Assembly: GCF_016919385.1 (NCBI RefSeq)
Contig: NZ_CP070351.1
Coordinates: 2,294,001-2,358,000 of the forward strand
DNA length: 64,000 nt
Origin: Gordonia sp. PDNC005
Lineage (GTDB): Bacteria > Actinomycetota > Actinomycetes > Mycobacteriales > Mycobacteriaceae
Direction: 5' to 3'
The notes beneath the pieces were generated by a model, which had not been told where the DNA came from, ran no database searches, and saw only the letters and a list, made by a program, of their open reading frames with translations. Position numbers and translations under genes: made by a program. Position 1 is the stretch's first letter. Every line of letters begins with the position of its first letter. This document shows positions 26,300-35,440 of the stretch, piece by piece.

Positions 26300-26899
26300 G
26301 TGAGCACACCGACCGACCGCACGTCGCGACGCCGCGACCGGCGCAAGGCCGAGATGATCCAGGCGGCCCTCGCACTGCTGTCAGCGAACGGATATCACGG
26401 CATGCGCTTCGAAGACGTCGCCGAACGTGCCGACATCGCCAAAGCCAGCCTCTACTACTACTTCCCCAGCAAGGACCAGCTGGTCGCCGAAGCGTTGGCC
26501 AAGCTGACCGACGACGTCGTGGGGCGTCTGACCACCGCCCTCGAACCCTTGACCGGAGCGCCGGCGAGGGCCCGCTTTCGAGTGCTGGTCGACACCCAGC
26601 TCGACATTCTGACTGTCGACTACCCCGAGGTGGGGGCGATCTTCTCCTTTCCAGCCCCGTGGCCGGCCGAGCACGCGACCGCGATCAAGGCGATGCGGCG
26701 CACACACGACATGATCTTCCGCGACGTCGTCGACGCCGGCGTCGCGAGCGGCGAGTTCACTACCTCCGACCCGGCAGTGGCCCTGCACTGCCTCCACGGA
26801 ATGCTCAATCACGCCTCCCTGTGGCTCGACCCGACGTCCGACGCCGAACGCCGCCAACGCGACGCCGTCGTCGACGCGGCACTCCGCCTGTTCGTCTGA
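26300..26899 (+). CDS. TetR-family regulator
   Basis: A 199-residue TetR protein: helix-turn-helix at residues 15-62 (MRFEDVAERADIAKASLYYYFPSKDQL) followed by a helical ligand-binding domain with the layout of the TetR C-terminal class found near fatty-acid genes. The start is GTG 26300, with no ribosome site, suggesting a leaderless message. The thioesterase-like gene follows 99 bases downstream in the same direction with its own promoter-like sequence. Ligand unknown. Confidence 0.88.
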   Translation: MSTPTDRTSRRRDRRKAEMIQAALALLSANGYHGMRFEDVAERADIAKASLYYYFPSKDQLVAEALAKLTDDVVGRLTTALEPLTGAPARARFRVLVDTQLDILTVDYPEVGAIFSFPAPWPAEHATAIKAMRRTHDMIFRDVVDAGVASGEFTTSDPAVALHCLHGMLNHASLWLDPTSDAERRQRDAVVDAALRLFV

Positions 26900-26961
26900 T
26901 CACGTCATTGCGGTAGACGAGGCGGGCCCGGATAGTCGTTTCAGCACTTTCGACCCCAGGG

Positions 26962-26989
26962 TTGATAAATTGGCATTCGGGTCGATACG
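26962..26989 (+). promoter_or_regulatory. Possible promoter of the thioesterase-like gene
   Basis: TTGATA (26962-26967) and GATACG (26984-26989) are 16 nt apart. Transcription would start a few bases before ATG 26999, giving a nearly leaderless mRNA. Confidence 0.35.
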
Positions 26990-26998
26990 CTCCGAACC

Positions 26999-27787
26999 AT
27001 GACTGGGAACAGCGACGTCGAGCCCTATTTCCACGCCCTTGGCGATGGCCGGTATCGGGCGACGAATCATGTGCAGGGTGCATGGTCGTTGGACGAACAA
27101 CACATCGCGGCGCCTTTGGGACTGCTGACGCACGTGGTCGAGAACGATCACGCAGCCCGTCGGGGCGACCTCGTGATCAGCAGGCTCTCCTTCGACATCC
27201 TCGGCATAATGCCGATCGGCGAGGTCGACCTCGCAGCCGAGGTGGTCCGGCCGGGTCGGACCATCGAACTCGTCGAAGGCACACTCTCGTACGGCGGCCG
27301 AGTGATCGTCCGCCTGCGCGCCTGGCTCACCACGCCGTCCGACACGTCGTCCGTCGCGGGCACCGGATTCGATCCGATCCCCCCGGTCGACGCGCACGAA
27401 CCATGGGATGCTTCGCAGATGTGGGGTGGCGGCTACATCGCGTCCGCCGAGGTGCGACGCCTCCTCCGTGAACCGGGCCGCGGGACGGTCTGGGCGCGGT
27501 CGCCGCATCCCCTCGTGGGCAACGAGACTGTCCGGCCGCTGCCGCACGCCACCCGCATGTTCGACATCGCGAACGGCATGTCGGCCCGCATGGATCCGAC
27601 GACGATCGCCTACCCGAACCTCGACCTGACCGCACACCTGTTCCGCGAACCGCACGGCGAATGGATCGGCTTCGACACGTCGGTATCGTTCGGCCCCAAT
27701 GGAGTCGGGCTCACATCGAGTGTCCTCCACGATGAGTCGGGACCGTTCGGCGCTCTCAACCAGTCGCTGACCCTGCGGCCTCACTGA
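26999..27787 (+). CDS. Thioesterase-like (double hotdog, TesB-type) protein
   Basis: A 262-residue protein with the pattern of acyl-CoA thioesterase-like double-hotdog proteins: N-terminal half with the GAWSLDEQHIAAPLGLLTHVVE helix and RLSFDILG strands, and C-terminal half with LDLTAHLFREPHGEWIGFDTSVSFGPNGVGLTSSVLHDESG, the last part typical of TesB-like enzymes. It probably hydrolyses an acyl-CoA thioester. The last 32 bases overlap the end of the convergent monooxygenase gene, so the two mRNAs are complementary there. Confidence 0.82.
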   Translation: MTGNSDVEPYFHALGDGRYRATNHVQGAWSLDEQHIAAPLGLLTHVVENDHAARRGDLVISRLSFDILGIMPIGEVDLAAEVVRPGRTIELVEGTLSYGGRVIVRLRAWLTTPSDTSSVAGTGFDPIPPVDAHEPWDASQMWGGGYIASAEVRRLLREPGRGTVWARSPHPLVGNETVRPLPHATRMFDIANGMSARMDPTTIAYPNLDLTAHLFREPHGEWIGFDTSVSFGPNGVGLTSSVLHDESGPFGALNQSLTLRPH

Positions 27788-28925
27788 CTGACGCGTCTTC
27801 GCTGACATCTGTCGCGCGGATCGCGGCCCGCGCCGCGCGGCGTCCAGCGCGAGTCGCCCCCAGTGTCGACGCACTTCGGCCGTAGCCGACGAGGTACAGG
27901 CCCGGCGCCACGACGACGCTCACGTCGTCGTCGGCCATCAGCACGCCACCCGCCGGGTCGCGGATTCCCAGGGGAGCGAGGTGACCGAGAGCCGCCCGAA
28001 ACCCAGTGGCCCAGAGGATCACGTCCACCGGCTCGTGGGTACCGTCGGCGAAGTCGACCCCGTCATCGGTGAGCGCCGCGATGGCGCCTCGGGAGACGAG
28101 CAGTCCACGTTCCACATCGACACGCCCTTCGGCGGTGAGCGGAAGCCCGGTCGCGGCAACGACACTCAGCGGCCGCAGGCCCGCCCGGGTCCGCGCAGCG
28201 ACGCTGTTCTCGACATCGAGACCCCACATCGGGTCGAACGGCGCCTCCCGCCACCGCGGCGGCGTCCGCGTCGACCACAGCGTGTCGACACCCGCCTCGT
28301 CGAGCATCTGGAGGAACTGAACCGCGGAGATGCCGCCTCCGACGACGAGCACTCGACGTCCCACGAAATCCGCGGGCTCCGTGAAGTCACGCGTGGTCAG
28401 CTGACGACCGCCGAACGAGCCCGGATACCACGGCACGTATGGGTGATCCCACGTTCCGGTCCCCGAGATGACTGCACCCGCGCGGTAGACCGCGGTCCGA
28501 CCGTCCGGGTGTTCCGCAGTGACCTCGTAACGTTCGACCGTCCCCACACCGGAGGGGCCTGCATCGATTCTGGTGACTGAGCGGACGCGCCAGGGGCGGT
28601 CGACCGACAGCCCCTGTTCCGTCTCGTAGCGGCTGTAGTAGCGCTTGATCACTTCGCGCGCAGGCTCGTGCGGATCGGCGTCGCCCAGTTCGGATTCGGG
28701 TAGGTCGTGAAGACCGTTCACCCGGTCGAACGTCAGGGCGTCCCATCGATGACTCCACGCGCCGCCCGCGGTCGGGTTGGCGTCGAGCACTTCGAAGTCG
28801 AATCCGGCGACGAGACCGGCTCGCTGGAGGAAATGCGCTGCCGACAGCCCGGCCTGACCGGCACCGATCACCACCACCCGACGGTGCCGCACATCAACAG
28901 TCTGCGCGTGTCCCGACTCTGTCAT
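27756..28925 (-). CDS. FAD-dependent monooxygenase / flavoprotein oxidoreductase
   Basis: A 389-residue flavoprotein. The FAD-binding GxGxxG is GAGQAG at residues 21-26; a second nucleotide-binding motif, VVGGGISAVQF, lies near residue 190; and the ATGF block near residue 320 is typical of flavin monooxygenases of the CzcO/FMO type. Substrate cannot be assigned. ATG 28925 was chosen; an alternative start lies four codons upstream. It is divergent from a TetR gene with two strong operator palindromes between, so it may be controlled by that TetR, and it overlaps the thioesterase-like gene end to end. Confidence 0.88.
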   Translation of the reverse strand: MTESGHAQTVDVRHRRVVVIGAGQAGLSAAHFLQRAGLVAGFDFEVLDANPTAGGAWSHRWDALTFDRVNGLHDLPESELGDADPHEPAREVIKRYYSRYETEQGLSVDRPWRVRSVTRIDAGPSGVGTVERYEVTAEHPDGRTAVYRAGAVISGTGTWDHPYVPWYPGSFGGRQLTTRDFTEPADFVGRRVLVVGGGISAVQFLQMLDEAGVDTLWSTRTPPRWREAPFDPMWGLDVENSVAARTRAGLRPLSVVAATGLPLTAEGRVDVERGLLVSRGAIAALTDDGVDFADGTHEPVDVILWATGFRAALGHLAPLGIRDPAGGVLMADDDVSVVVAPGLYLVGYGRSASTLGATRAGRRAARAAIRATDVSEDASVSEAAGSATG

Positions 28926-28990
28926 GTCCACTGCCAACGCCGCGCCACCGGTTCAGCATTCCATCCGAGTCTCGTCAGTCACATTCACTG

Positions 28991-29028
28991 GTGCAATAGT
29001 TGCACTCATGCAATGATGCACTAGTGCA
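28991..29028. promoter_or_regulatory. Two palindromic TetR operators between divergent genes
   Basis: GTGCAA-TAG-TTGCAC (28991-29005) and TGCACTAGTGCA (29017-29028, perfect 12-bp palindrome) share the same TGCA half-site and lie 14 bases apart. They sit between the monooxygenase gene and the TetR-MFS operon, and the second one covers the likely TetR start codon at 29024. Confidence 0.8.
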
Positions 29029-29614
29029 AGAAACACACGGAGGACTACGCGAGCGGCAACGTGCCGAGACACTGCAGCGCATCCACGACGCGGCTATCGA
29101 TCTCGTCCGCGACGAGGGATTCACGGCAGCGACGGTCGCCAACATCGCCGATCGTGCAGGCGTCTCGCGTCGCACCTTCTTCAACTACTTCCCCACCAAA
29201 GAGGACGCCGTGCTCGGCGCGGGACCCGCGACGGTCCCGTTCGACGCGCTCGACGACCTTCTCGACGGTCCGGACCAGTTGACCAAGGCCACACTCGTCG
29301 TCCACGCGGTCGCCCGCAGCGTCCGCCACGTCCGCACTGACGAACCGGTGCGTCGTGCCCTGGTGAAGTCCATCCCTGAGCTGAGAGCACGCGGCGGACA
29401 GCACCACTTCGCATCTCAGGAACTCTTGGCGCAAGCGCTGTCCGAACGCTTCGACGCCGAGGACGCTGCACGAGCCACCGCGCTCGTCATGGTCGGATCC
29501 GCCGTTCTCCGTTACGCCTACACACTCGACCCCGACGTCGTCGACGACCCGGACTCTCCGGCTCTCACCGCCGCCGTCGAACTCTTCCGAAACACCTTGA
29601 AGGACCTCACATGA
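29024..29614 (+). CDS. TetR-family repressor of the adjacent MFS exporter
   Basis: A 196-residue TetR protein with the N-terminal pattern GLRERQRAETLQRIHDAA, helix-turn-helix through residue 60 (NIADRAGVSRRTFFNYFPTKED) and a short ligand domain. GTG 29024 was chosen because it lies directly before the family-like start; TTG 29000 is in frame farther up. If so, the operator at 29017-29028 overlaps the start codon, giving tight self-repression. Its stop overlaps the MFS start by four bases (ATGA). A drug-type ligand exported by the MFS protein is the simplest inference. Confidence 0.9.
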   Translation: MQETHGGLRERQRAETLQRIHDAAIDLVRDEGFTAATVANIADRAGVSRRTFFNYFPTKEDAVLGAGPATVPFDALDDLLDGPDQLTKATLVVHAVARSVRHVRTDEPVRRALVKSIPELRARGGQHHFASQELLAQALSERFDAEDAARATALVMVGSAVLRYAYTLDPDVVDDPDSPALTAAVELFRNTLKDLT

Positions 29615-31284
29615 CCACACCCGAGACCACGCAGGCGTCCCAGACGCCGAGCGAGAGCTCGATGTCGCAGAAGAACATCATTCTGCTGTTCATCGGATTG
29701 ATGATCACGATGCTGCTCGCAGCACTCAACCAGACCGTCCTGTCGACGGCACTCCCCACGATCGTCGGCGAACTCCACGGCGTCGATCAGATGACGTGGG
29801 TCATCACGTCGTACATCCTCGCAAGCACCATCGTCATGCCCGTGTACGGACGTATCAGCGACCTCATCGGACGCAAGCCGGTGATCCTCACCGCGATCGC
29901 CCTCTTCATCGCGGGTTCGATCGTCGGCGCTCTCGCGGGAGACATCACCTGGCTGATCATCGGCCGCGTGATCCAGGGCCTCGGCGGCGGCGGTCTCATG
30001 ATCTTGTCGCAGGCCGCGATCGCCGACGTCGTCTCTCCACGCGACCGCGGAAAGTACATGGGGTTCATGGGCGCGGTGTTCGCCGTCGCGTCGGTCGCGG
30101 GCCCGCTGCTCGGCGGCTGGCTCACCGAAGGACCCGGCTGGCGCTGGGCGTTCTGGCTCAACATTCCGCTCGGCGCCCTCGCCATCGGCGCGACGATCGT
30201 CTTCATGCGCCTGCCCAAGCCGCAGCACACCGAACGCCCGAAGCTCGATTACACGGGCATGGCACTCATCGCGGCCGCGACCACCGCGCTGGTGCTGATG
30301 TGCACCTGGGGCGGACACACCTACGACTGGGCGAGCCCGCAGATCATCGGCCTCGGCATCGCATCCATCGTCCTCGCTGTTGCGTTCGTGTTCGTCGAGA
30401 AGCGAGCTCAGACGCCGATCATCCCGATGCAGTTGTTCTCCAACCGCAACTTCACCCTGGTCACCATCGCCGCGCTCATGGTCGGCATCACGATGTTCGG
30501 CGCGCTCGGATACATGCCGACCTACATCCAGATGGTGACCGGCGTCGACGCCACCGTGGCCGGCCTGTACATGATCCCGATGATGGGCGGACTGCTCATC
30601 ACCTCCATCGCTTCCGGTCAGATCATTTCGCGCACTGGCCGATACAAGATGTTTCCGCTGGTCGGTTCGGTGATCATCGGCATCGCACTCGCCCTGCTGT
30701 CGACCATGCACATCGATACTCCGACCTGGCTGATGTGTGTGTACCTCGCCGTCTTCGGCATCGGCCTCGGCCTGGCGATGCAGGTGCTCACCCTGATCGT
30801 CCAGAACGAGTTCCCCGGCGCCCTTGTCGGCACTGCAACCGCAGCGAACAACTACTTCCGCCAAGTCGGCGCCACCCTCGGCTCGGCCATCGTCGGTTCG
30901 ATCTTCGCCTCGCGCCTCGTCGATCTGCTCAGCGATCGCCTCGGCGGGACCGGAGCAGCGGCAGGCGGGTCGAGCGGCCGGAACGACCTGACCCCTGCCG
31001 CTGTCAATTCGATGCCCGACCAGATCCGGATCCCGATCATCGAGTCCTACAACGACGCGCTCCTCCCGATCTTCCTGTTCTTCGTTCCGCTGGCCGTCGC
31101 CGCTCTGATCGTCCTGCTCTTCGTGGACGAGAAGCCGCTGTCGACCAAGGTGCGCGAAGTCGCTGAGGTCGAAGGCGTCGGCGAGGGCCAGGTGCTTCCC
31201 GAGCCGTTCGATGTTCCCGCCCGCGACTCAGACACCACTGTCCGGTCGTCGCTCACGAAGGTCCGCGAGCGGGCGGACGTATAA
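29611..31284 (+). CDS. MFS drug exporter, DHA2 (14-helix, EmrB/QacA) family
   Basis: A 557-residue proton-driven exporter with about 14 membrane helices. The DHA2 marks are present: LNQTVLSTALPTIVGEL in helix 1, the YGRISDLIGRKP loop between helices 2 and 3, GRVIQGLGGGG in helix 4 and the drug-antiporter motif C GPLLGGWLTEGPGWRW. The C-terminal 60 residues are a charged cytoplasmic tail. It is translationally coupled to the TetR gene before it. Substrate range is unknown; likely toxic organic compounds. Confidence 0.93.
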   Translation: MTTPETTQASQTPSESSMSQKNIILLFIGLMITMLLAALNQTVLSTALPTIVGELHGVDQMTWVITSYILASTIVMPVYGRISDLIGRKPVILTAIALFIAGSIVGALAGDITWLIIGRVIQGLGGGGLMILSQAAIADVVSPRDRGKYMGFMGAVFAVASVAGPLLGGWLTEGPGWRWAFWLNIPLGALAIGATIVFMRLPKPQHTERPKLDYTGMALIAAATTALVLMCTWGGHTYDWASPQIIGLGIASIVLAVAFVFVEKRAQTPIIPMQLFSNRNFTLVTIAALMVGITMFGALGYMPTYIQMVTGVDATVAGLYMIPMMGGLLITSIASGQIISRTGRYKMFPLVGSVIIGIALALLSTMHIDTPTWLMCVYLAVFGIGLGLAMQVLTLIVQNEFPGALVGTATAANNYFRQVGATLGSAIVGSIFASRLVDLLSDRLGGTGAAAGGSSGRNDLTPAAVNSMPDQIRIPIIESYNDALLPIFLFFVPLAVAALIVLLFVDEKPLSTKVREVAEVEGVGEGQVLPEPFDVPARDSDTTVRSSLTKVRERADV

Positions 31285-31298
31285 CACTCGCAACACAC

Positions 31299-31332
31299 CG
31301 GCGGCCGCCGAGGAATCCCTCGACGGCCGCCG
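31299..31332. terminator. Bidirectional terminator between the MFS and FtsX-like genes
   Basis: A 9-bp perfect GC-only outer stem (31299-31307 with 31324-31332) continues after one mismatch into a 5-bp inner stem with a 4-nt loop. It lies between convergent stops at 31284 and 31344. Confidence 0.85.
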
Positions 31333-31343
31333 TTGTCAGTCGG

Positions 31344-32720
31344 TCACGCGACGGCCAGGGCGTCGACCGGTGCGATCGCGACTGCGCGTCGGCTCGGCGG
31401 CAGCGACGCGACGATGACCAGCGCGACGGTGCCGACGACGATCGTCACAAGAGCGGGCAGCGGGAGCCCGATCGGGAAGCCGTCGGTCATGAAGCCGATC
31501 AACGACTGGGCGCCGACTGCGCCGAGCACGATACCCAGAAGCAGCCCGGTGGCGACGGCGGTGCCGCTCAACGCGATGGACTCCAGGGTGATCATCGACC
31601 GGATCTGCTTCGCGGTGAAGCCCATCGCCCGGAGCATGCCGATCTCGCGAGTCCGGCCGATCACCGTCAACGACATCGTGGAGACGAAACCGACGGCGGC
31701 GATCACTGCGGAGATCGCGATCATCGCGATGAGGACCGACGACATCACCGAGAGGATCTGCTGAGCTTCCTGCACTTCCTTCGGGCTCATGCCCTCCCAA
31801 GCGGTCACCGACTCACGCACTGAGCGCATGCCGCTGGCGATGGTGGTGACGAGGGTGACTCCGATCAGCAACCCGATCGTCGAACGGGTGGTCCGCTGCG
31901 GGTCGGCGACGGCGTTCTTGCGGGCGATGACCGCGGACGGTGACGCGCCGACGAGGCGACCGACACCCGCGACGAGGGCCGGGACGATCCGACCCGCGCC
32001 CATCATGATTCCGACGGCGAGAACCGCCGATCCGAAGAACGCTGCGAAGAACCCCGCCTGCGAGCCCTGCTCACCGAGGTAGCAGGCAGCGACCAGGATC
32101 ACCACGCCGCCGCCGATGCCGAGTGCGGCGACCAGGTCGCGGAACCAGGATCGAACGGTCCGGGTGGAGCGCACAACGGAGGCCGACGACAGCGCGCTTC
32201 GGGTGCCGACAAGGGTCGCACCCACGGCGGTCGCCACCACTGCGAGCGCCCCCATGACGGCGAGCGGCGGGAACACGCGGTAGTCGAGGTCGTCGAGAGT
32301 GCCACGGCTCACCAGGATCACCCGAGTGATCCACGTCGTCACGACTCCCAGAAGCACCCCGGCGACGGCACCGATCGCGGCGATCTTGGTGACCGCGTTC
32401 ATCAGGCTTCCGCGCAACTGCTTGCTGCTGGCGCCGACCAGACGCAGAAGACTCAGTTCCCGGCGTCGGCCTGCGATGACGGTGTCGACACCGTTGCTGA
32501 TGACTACACCCGCCACGAACAGCGCGATCAGGATGAACACGGAGGAGACGATGCCGAGCGCAACTCCTGCGCTGCCGCCCTTCGCCTCCGAGAGGGTGCC
32601 GAGGATGCTCGACGCGCACACCAGCGCGGTCGCGTACATCGCGCTCAGCCCGCAGACGACGCCGATCGCCGACAGTTCGCGGATCGACCCGACTGTCAGT
32701 CGGGAACTCGTGGCCTTCAT
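31344..32720 (-). CDS. ABC transporter permease, FtsX/MacB-like, two fused FtsX domains
   Basis: A 458-residue permease with two FtsX units: the first around residues 55-135 (VVISNGVDTVIAGRRRELSLLRLVGAS) and the second around 330-440 (LTVIGRTREIGMLRAMGFTAKQIRS), with about eight membrane helices in all. This is the short form without large extracytoplasmic loops. It overlaps the ATPase gene by four bases, so both form one exporter, and the LuxR/histidine-kinase pair just upstream on the same strand probably controls it. Peptide antibiotics or lipids are typical cargo for such modules, but this is inference. Confidence 0.9.
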   Translation of the reverse strand: MKATSSRLTVGSIRELSAIGVVCGLSAMYATALVCASSILGTLSEAKGGSAGVALGIVSSVFILIALFVAGVVISNGVDTVIAGRRRELSLLRLVGASSKQLRGSLMNAVTKIAAIGAVAGVLLGVVTTWITRVILVSRGTLDDLDYRVFPPLAVMGALAVVATAVGATLVGTRSALSSASVVRSTRTVRSWFRDLVAALGIGGGVVILVAACYLGEQGSQAGFFAAFFGSAVLAVGIMMGAGRIVPALVAGVGRLVGASPSAVIARKNAVADPQRTTRSTIGLLIGVTLVTTIASGMRSVRESVTAWEGMSPKEVQEAQQILSVMSSVLIAMIAISAVIAAVGFVSTMSLTVIGRTREIGMLRAMGFTAKQIRSMITLESIALSGTAVATGLLLGIVLGAVGAQSLIGFMTDGFPIGLPLPALVTIVVGTVALVIVASLPPSRRAVAIAPVDALAVA

Positions 32721-33475
32721 GCGGCAGCTCCTTGCAGGTTGATGAGGAGATCGGAGATCTGGCGGGGATCCAGGCCTCGGTACTCACCGACGATCCGGCC
32801 GTCCGCCAGCACCAGGATTCGATCCGCGTACGACGCCGCCACCGGATCGTGAGTGACCATCGCGATGCCCTGCCCGTATTCGCGGGCCGCTGTGGTCAGG
32901 AGAGTGAGCACTTCACGGCTGGTCCGGGTGTCGAGTGCACCCGTCGGTTCGTCGGCCAGGATGATCGTGGGACGCCCGGCCAGTGCGCGGACGATGGCGA
33001 CACGCTGCTGCTGGCCGCCGGACAGCTCGGACGGCAGGTGACCGAGGCGTTCACGGATGCCGAGCGAGGTGACCAGGTGGGCGATCCAGGCCTCCTGCTC
33101 GGCGGTCGGCTTGCGACCGGCCAGGACGAACGGAAGTCGGATGTTCTCGTCGGCGGTGAGCGTCGGGACGAGATTGAACGACTGGAAGATGAAGCCGATG
33201 TTGGTGCGGCGCAGGATGGTGCGGGCGGTGTCACCGATGCCGACGATCGGGTTGTGGCCGAGCCAGATCTGACCGGCGGTGGCCTCGTCGAGACCGGCCA
33301 TCACGTTCATCATCGTCGACTTGCCCGAGCCGGAGGGCCCCATGATCGCGGTGAACTCGCGGCGGCGGATGTCCACACTCACGTCGCGGAGCGCGTGAAT
33401 CGGGTTGGCCGGGTCGCCGTACGTCCTGGACACATTGCGCATGGCCACTGCCACGGTGTTGTCGGTGTTCGTCAT
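32717..33475 (-). CDS. ABC transporter ATP-binding protein, LolD/MacB type
   Basis: A 252-residue ATPase with Walker A GPSGSGKS at 46-53, the Q-loop in [16 protein letters not shown], the signature LSGGQQQR near residue 150, Walker [13 protein letters not shown] and the H-loop VTHDP. The FQSFNL plus DEPTGALD pattern marks the LolD/MacB export class. ATG 33475 was chosen; the longer frame upstream to 33640 runs through the intergenic region and the neighbouring stop. It pairs with the FtsX-like permease. An 8-bp inverted repeat lies upstream at 33554-33577. Confidence 0.93.
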   Translation of the reverse strand: MTNTDNTVAVAMRNVSRTYGDPANPIHALRDVSVDIRRREFTAIMGPSGSGKSTMMNVMAGLDEATAGQIWLGHNPIVGIGDTARTILRRTNIGFIFQSFNLVPTLTADENIRLPFVLAGRKPTAEQEAWIAHLVTSLGIRERLGHLPSELSGGQQQRVAIVRALAGRPTIILADEPTGALDTRTSREVLTLLTTAAREYGQGIAMVTHDPVAASYADRILVLADGRIVGEYRGLDPRQISDLLINLQGAAA

Positions 33476-33553
33476 GACACCAACGTTATGGCCGTGACCA
33501 GGCCTTACACATCGGCCACGAGAACCGGATCGAGTCGTCCCCGAGGATGTGGG

Positions 33554-33577
33554 CGTGTACAACTTGCGATGTACACG
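33554..33577. promoter_or_regulatory. Inverted repeat upstream of the ABC exporter genes
   Basis: CGTGTACA (33554-33561) and TGTACACG (33570-33577) form a perfect 8-bp repeat with an 8-nt spacer, between the response-regulator stop and the ABC start. It may be the binding site of the adjacent LuxR-type regulator or a weak terminator. Confidence 0.5.
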
Positions 33578-33596
33578 CGGCCGTACTCGGTGGGGG

Positions 33597-34241
33597 TCAG
33601 ACCAGGTTGTGCTCGTATGCGTACACCACGAGTTGCACACGATCTCGCAGGGTCAGTTTCGACAGGATCCGCGAGATGTGCGTCTTCACCGTCGCCTCCG
33701 AGAGGAACTCGGCTGACGCGATCTCGGCGTTCGACAAGCCGCGCGCCGCGCGGATCAAGATCTCGCGTTCGCGGGGCGTGAGCTCGTTGTACTCGGGGCC
33801 GGGAGTCGACGCGGCCCGAGCTCGATGCCGTTCGAACAGGCGTCGTGTGGCCGATGCGGCCACCACTTGGCTGCCGTCCGCGACGGCCCGGACCGCTGCG
33901 AGGAGGAAGTCGGGCTGCGCGTCTTTGAGGACGAAGCCGCTCGCTCCGGCCTCGATCGCGGAGGCGGCCGCCTCATCGACGTCGAACGTCGTCAGGACGA
34001 GCACACGCGGCGCGGATTCGCCGAGCTCGCGGACGAGTGACGAGGTGGCGGTGATCCCGTCGACGCCCGGCATGCGGACGTCCATGAGAATCACGTCGGG
34101 CGCGTCGCGTTCGACCATCGCCATCAGGTCGAGGGCAGACGACTCCTGAGCGACCACGTCGATGTCGGACTGGCTCTCGAGGATCATCGCGATGCCTCCG
34201 CGGAACAGCGGCTGGTCGTCGACGAGGGCGACGCGGATCAT
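33597..34241 (-). CDS. NarL/LuxR-type response regulator
   Basis: A 214-residue response regulator: receiver domain at 1-120 with acidic pair D8-D9, phosphorylation site D54 (ILMDVRMPG) and K105-like lysine in VLKDAQP; LuxR helix-turn-helix at 150-210 (LTPREREILIRAARGLSNAEIASAEFLSEATVKTHI). The start overlaps the stop of the kinase gene by four bases. The kinase phosphorylates it, and the ABC exporter downstream is the probable target. Confidence 0.95.
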   Translation of the reverse strand: MIRVALVDDQPLFRGGIAMILESQSDIDVVAQESSALDLMAMVERDAPDVILMDVRMPGVDGITATSSLVRELGESAPRVLVLTTFDVDEAAASAIEAGASGFVLKDAQPDFLLAAVRAVADGSQVVAASATRRLFERHRARAASTPGPEYNELTPREREILIRAARGLSNAEIASAEFLSEATVKTHISRILSKLTLRDRVQLVVYAYEHNLV

Positions 34242-35410
34242 CGCGGCAGTCCTTCCTGATTGGGGATGTGCAGAACGACGAGCCAGTCGTCGCCGTCGCG
34301 CGCAGAGCGCAGAGTGCCGCCTGCGTGCGCGGCTCGCTCTGTCATGCCGATGATTCCGTGGTGGGCGCCACCGGGCGCGAGCGGGTCGTCGGAGAGGGTG
34401 TTCCGCACGGTCAGCCTGCAGCCCTCCGACCAATCGTGGTGGACCGTCACAGGACGGGCCAGGTCCCCGTACTTGAGCGCATTGGTCAATGCCTCGGTGA
34501 GCACTCCGAACGCGGCACGGGTGACGGTCGGACCGACATCGGTCGCGTCGCCTTCGTCGGTGACGACGATCAGCATTCCAGCCGCACGCATCCGGGTGAA
34601 CAATTGCTCGCGGTCGGATCGGCTGATCTCCTCGGCCGACGACGTGCTGCGCAGCTCTTCGAGGACCGATCGCACATCGGCGAGTGCTTCTCGCGCCGTG
34701 TCGGCGATGACCCCGAGTGCATCACGCGCCGCCTCGGGGTTGGCGTCGAGGGTGTACCGGGCGCCCTCCGCCTGCGCGACGACAACCGCCAACGAATGCG
34801 CGACGACGTCGTGCATGTCCCTGGCCAGCCGCGACCGTTCGGCCTGCTCGTCGTAGAGATCCAGGACCCGACGCCGCTCGAGCTCCGCGATCGTCTCGCT
34901 GACCTCGGCCGCGGCGACGGTGCGCCGTTGGTATCCGATGAATCCGGTCACCCATCCGCCGACGACGAACAACGCCGCGCCTGCAGACGCGAACAACGCG
35001 CCCCAGATGAAGTTGCTGGGTTCCGGGTCGGCGATGCCCGACGGGAATGCTCGGGGAATGGTGACGCCCGCGACGACCGAGCCGACGAGCGCGACCACCA
35101 GCGACCCCCGCCGGACGCGTCGATCCGGGTGCCCGCCGACGGTGAAGAACAGGACGGTGTAGGCCAACGACAGCGCCGACACCTCGAGCGAGACCACCTG
35201 GATCGTCGCCGACACGACCGCGGTGACCATCATCAGACTCGGTGAGATCCGGCGCAGAGCGAGCGACGCGCAGATCAGTGCATCCGCGAGATGAATCGCG
35301 GTGGACATCTCGAAATTGGCCAGCGCGATCAGTCCGCCGACAAGCGCTGTACAGACGTCGAAGAACATCGAACTCGGACGCAGGGCGGGAGCAGCCAGCG
35401 GATCTCGCAT
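34238..35410 (-). CDS. Sensor histidine kinase, HisKA_3 (NarL-partner) family
   Basis: A 390-residue membrane kinase. Five or so membrane helices fill residues 15-160, with only short loops outside the membrane, as in intramembrane-sensing (LiaS/DesK-like) kinases. A coiled coil leads to the dimerisation domain with the phospho-accepting H200 in RDMHDVVAHSL. The ATPase part has EALTNALKYG as N-box, and a short glycine region GGAHHGIIGMTERA. It is coupled to the LuxR regulator by an ATGA overlap. Such kinases next to an ABC exporter usually sense cell-envelope stress. Confidence 0.93.
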   Translation of the reverse strand: MRDPLAAPALRPSSMFFDVCTALVGGLIALANFEMSTAIHLADALICASLALRRISPSLMMVTAVVSATIQVVSLEVSALSLAYTVLFFTVGGHPDRRVRRGSLVVALVGSVVAGVTIPRAFPSGIADPEPSNFIWGALFASAGAALFVVGGWVTGFIGYQRRTVAAAEVSETIAELERRRVLDLYDEQAERSRLARDMHDVVAHSLAVVVAQAEGARYTLDANPEAARDALGVIADTAREALADVRSVLEELRSTSSAEEISRSDREQLFTRMRAAGMLIVVTDEGDATDVGPTVTRAAFGVLTEALTNALKYGDLARPVTVHHDWSEGCRLTVRNTLSDDPLAPGGAHHGIIGMTERAAHAGGTLRSARDGDDWLVVLHIPNQEGLPR

Positions 35411-35440
35411 CCCGGCCCTCCCCTGCCCTACGTCGTGGCG

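Noticed and set aside
29518..30864. 448-codon open frame antisense to the MFS exporter
   Set aside because: Asp/His/Arg-rich shadow of a clear transporter gene; crosses the TetR-MFS junction.
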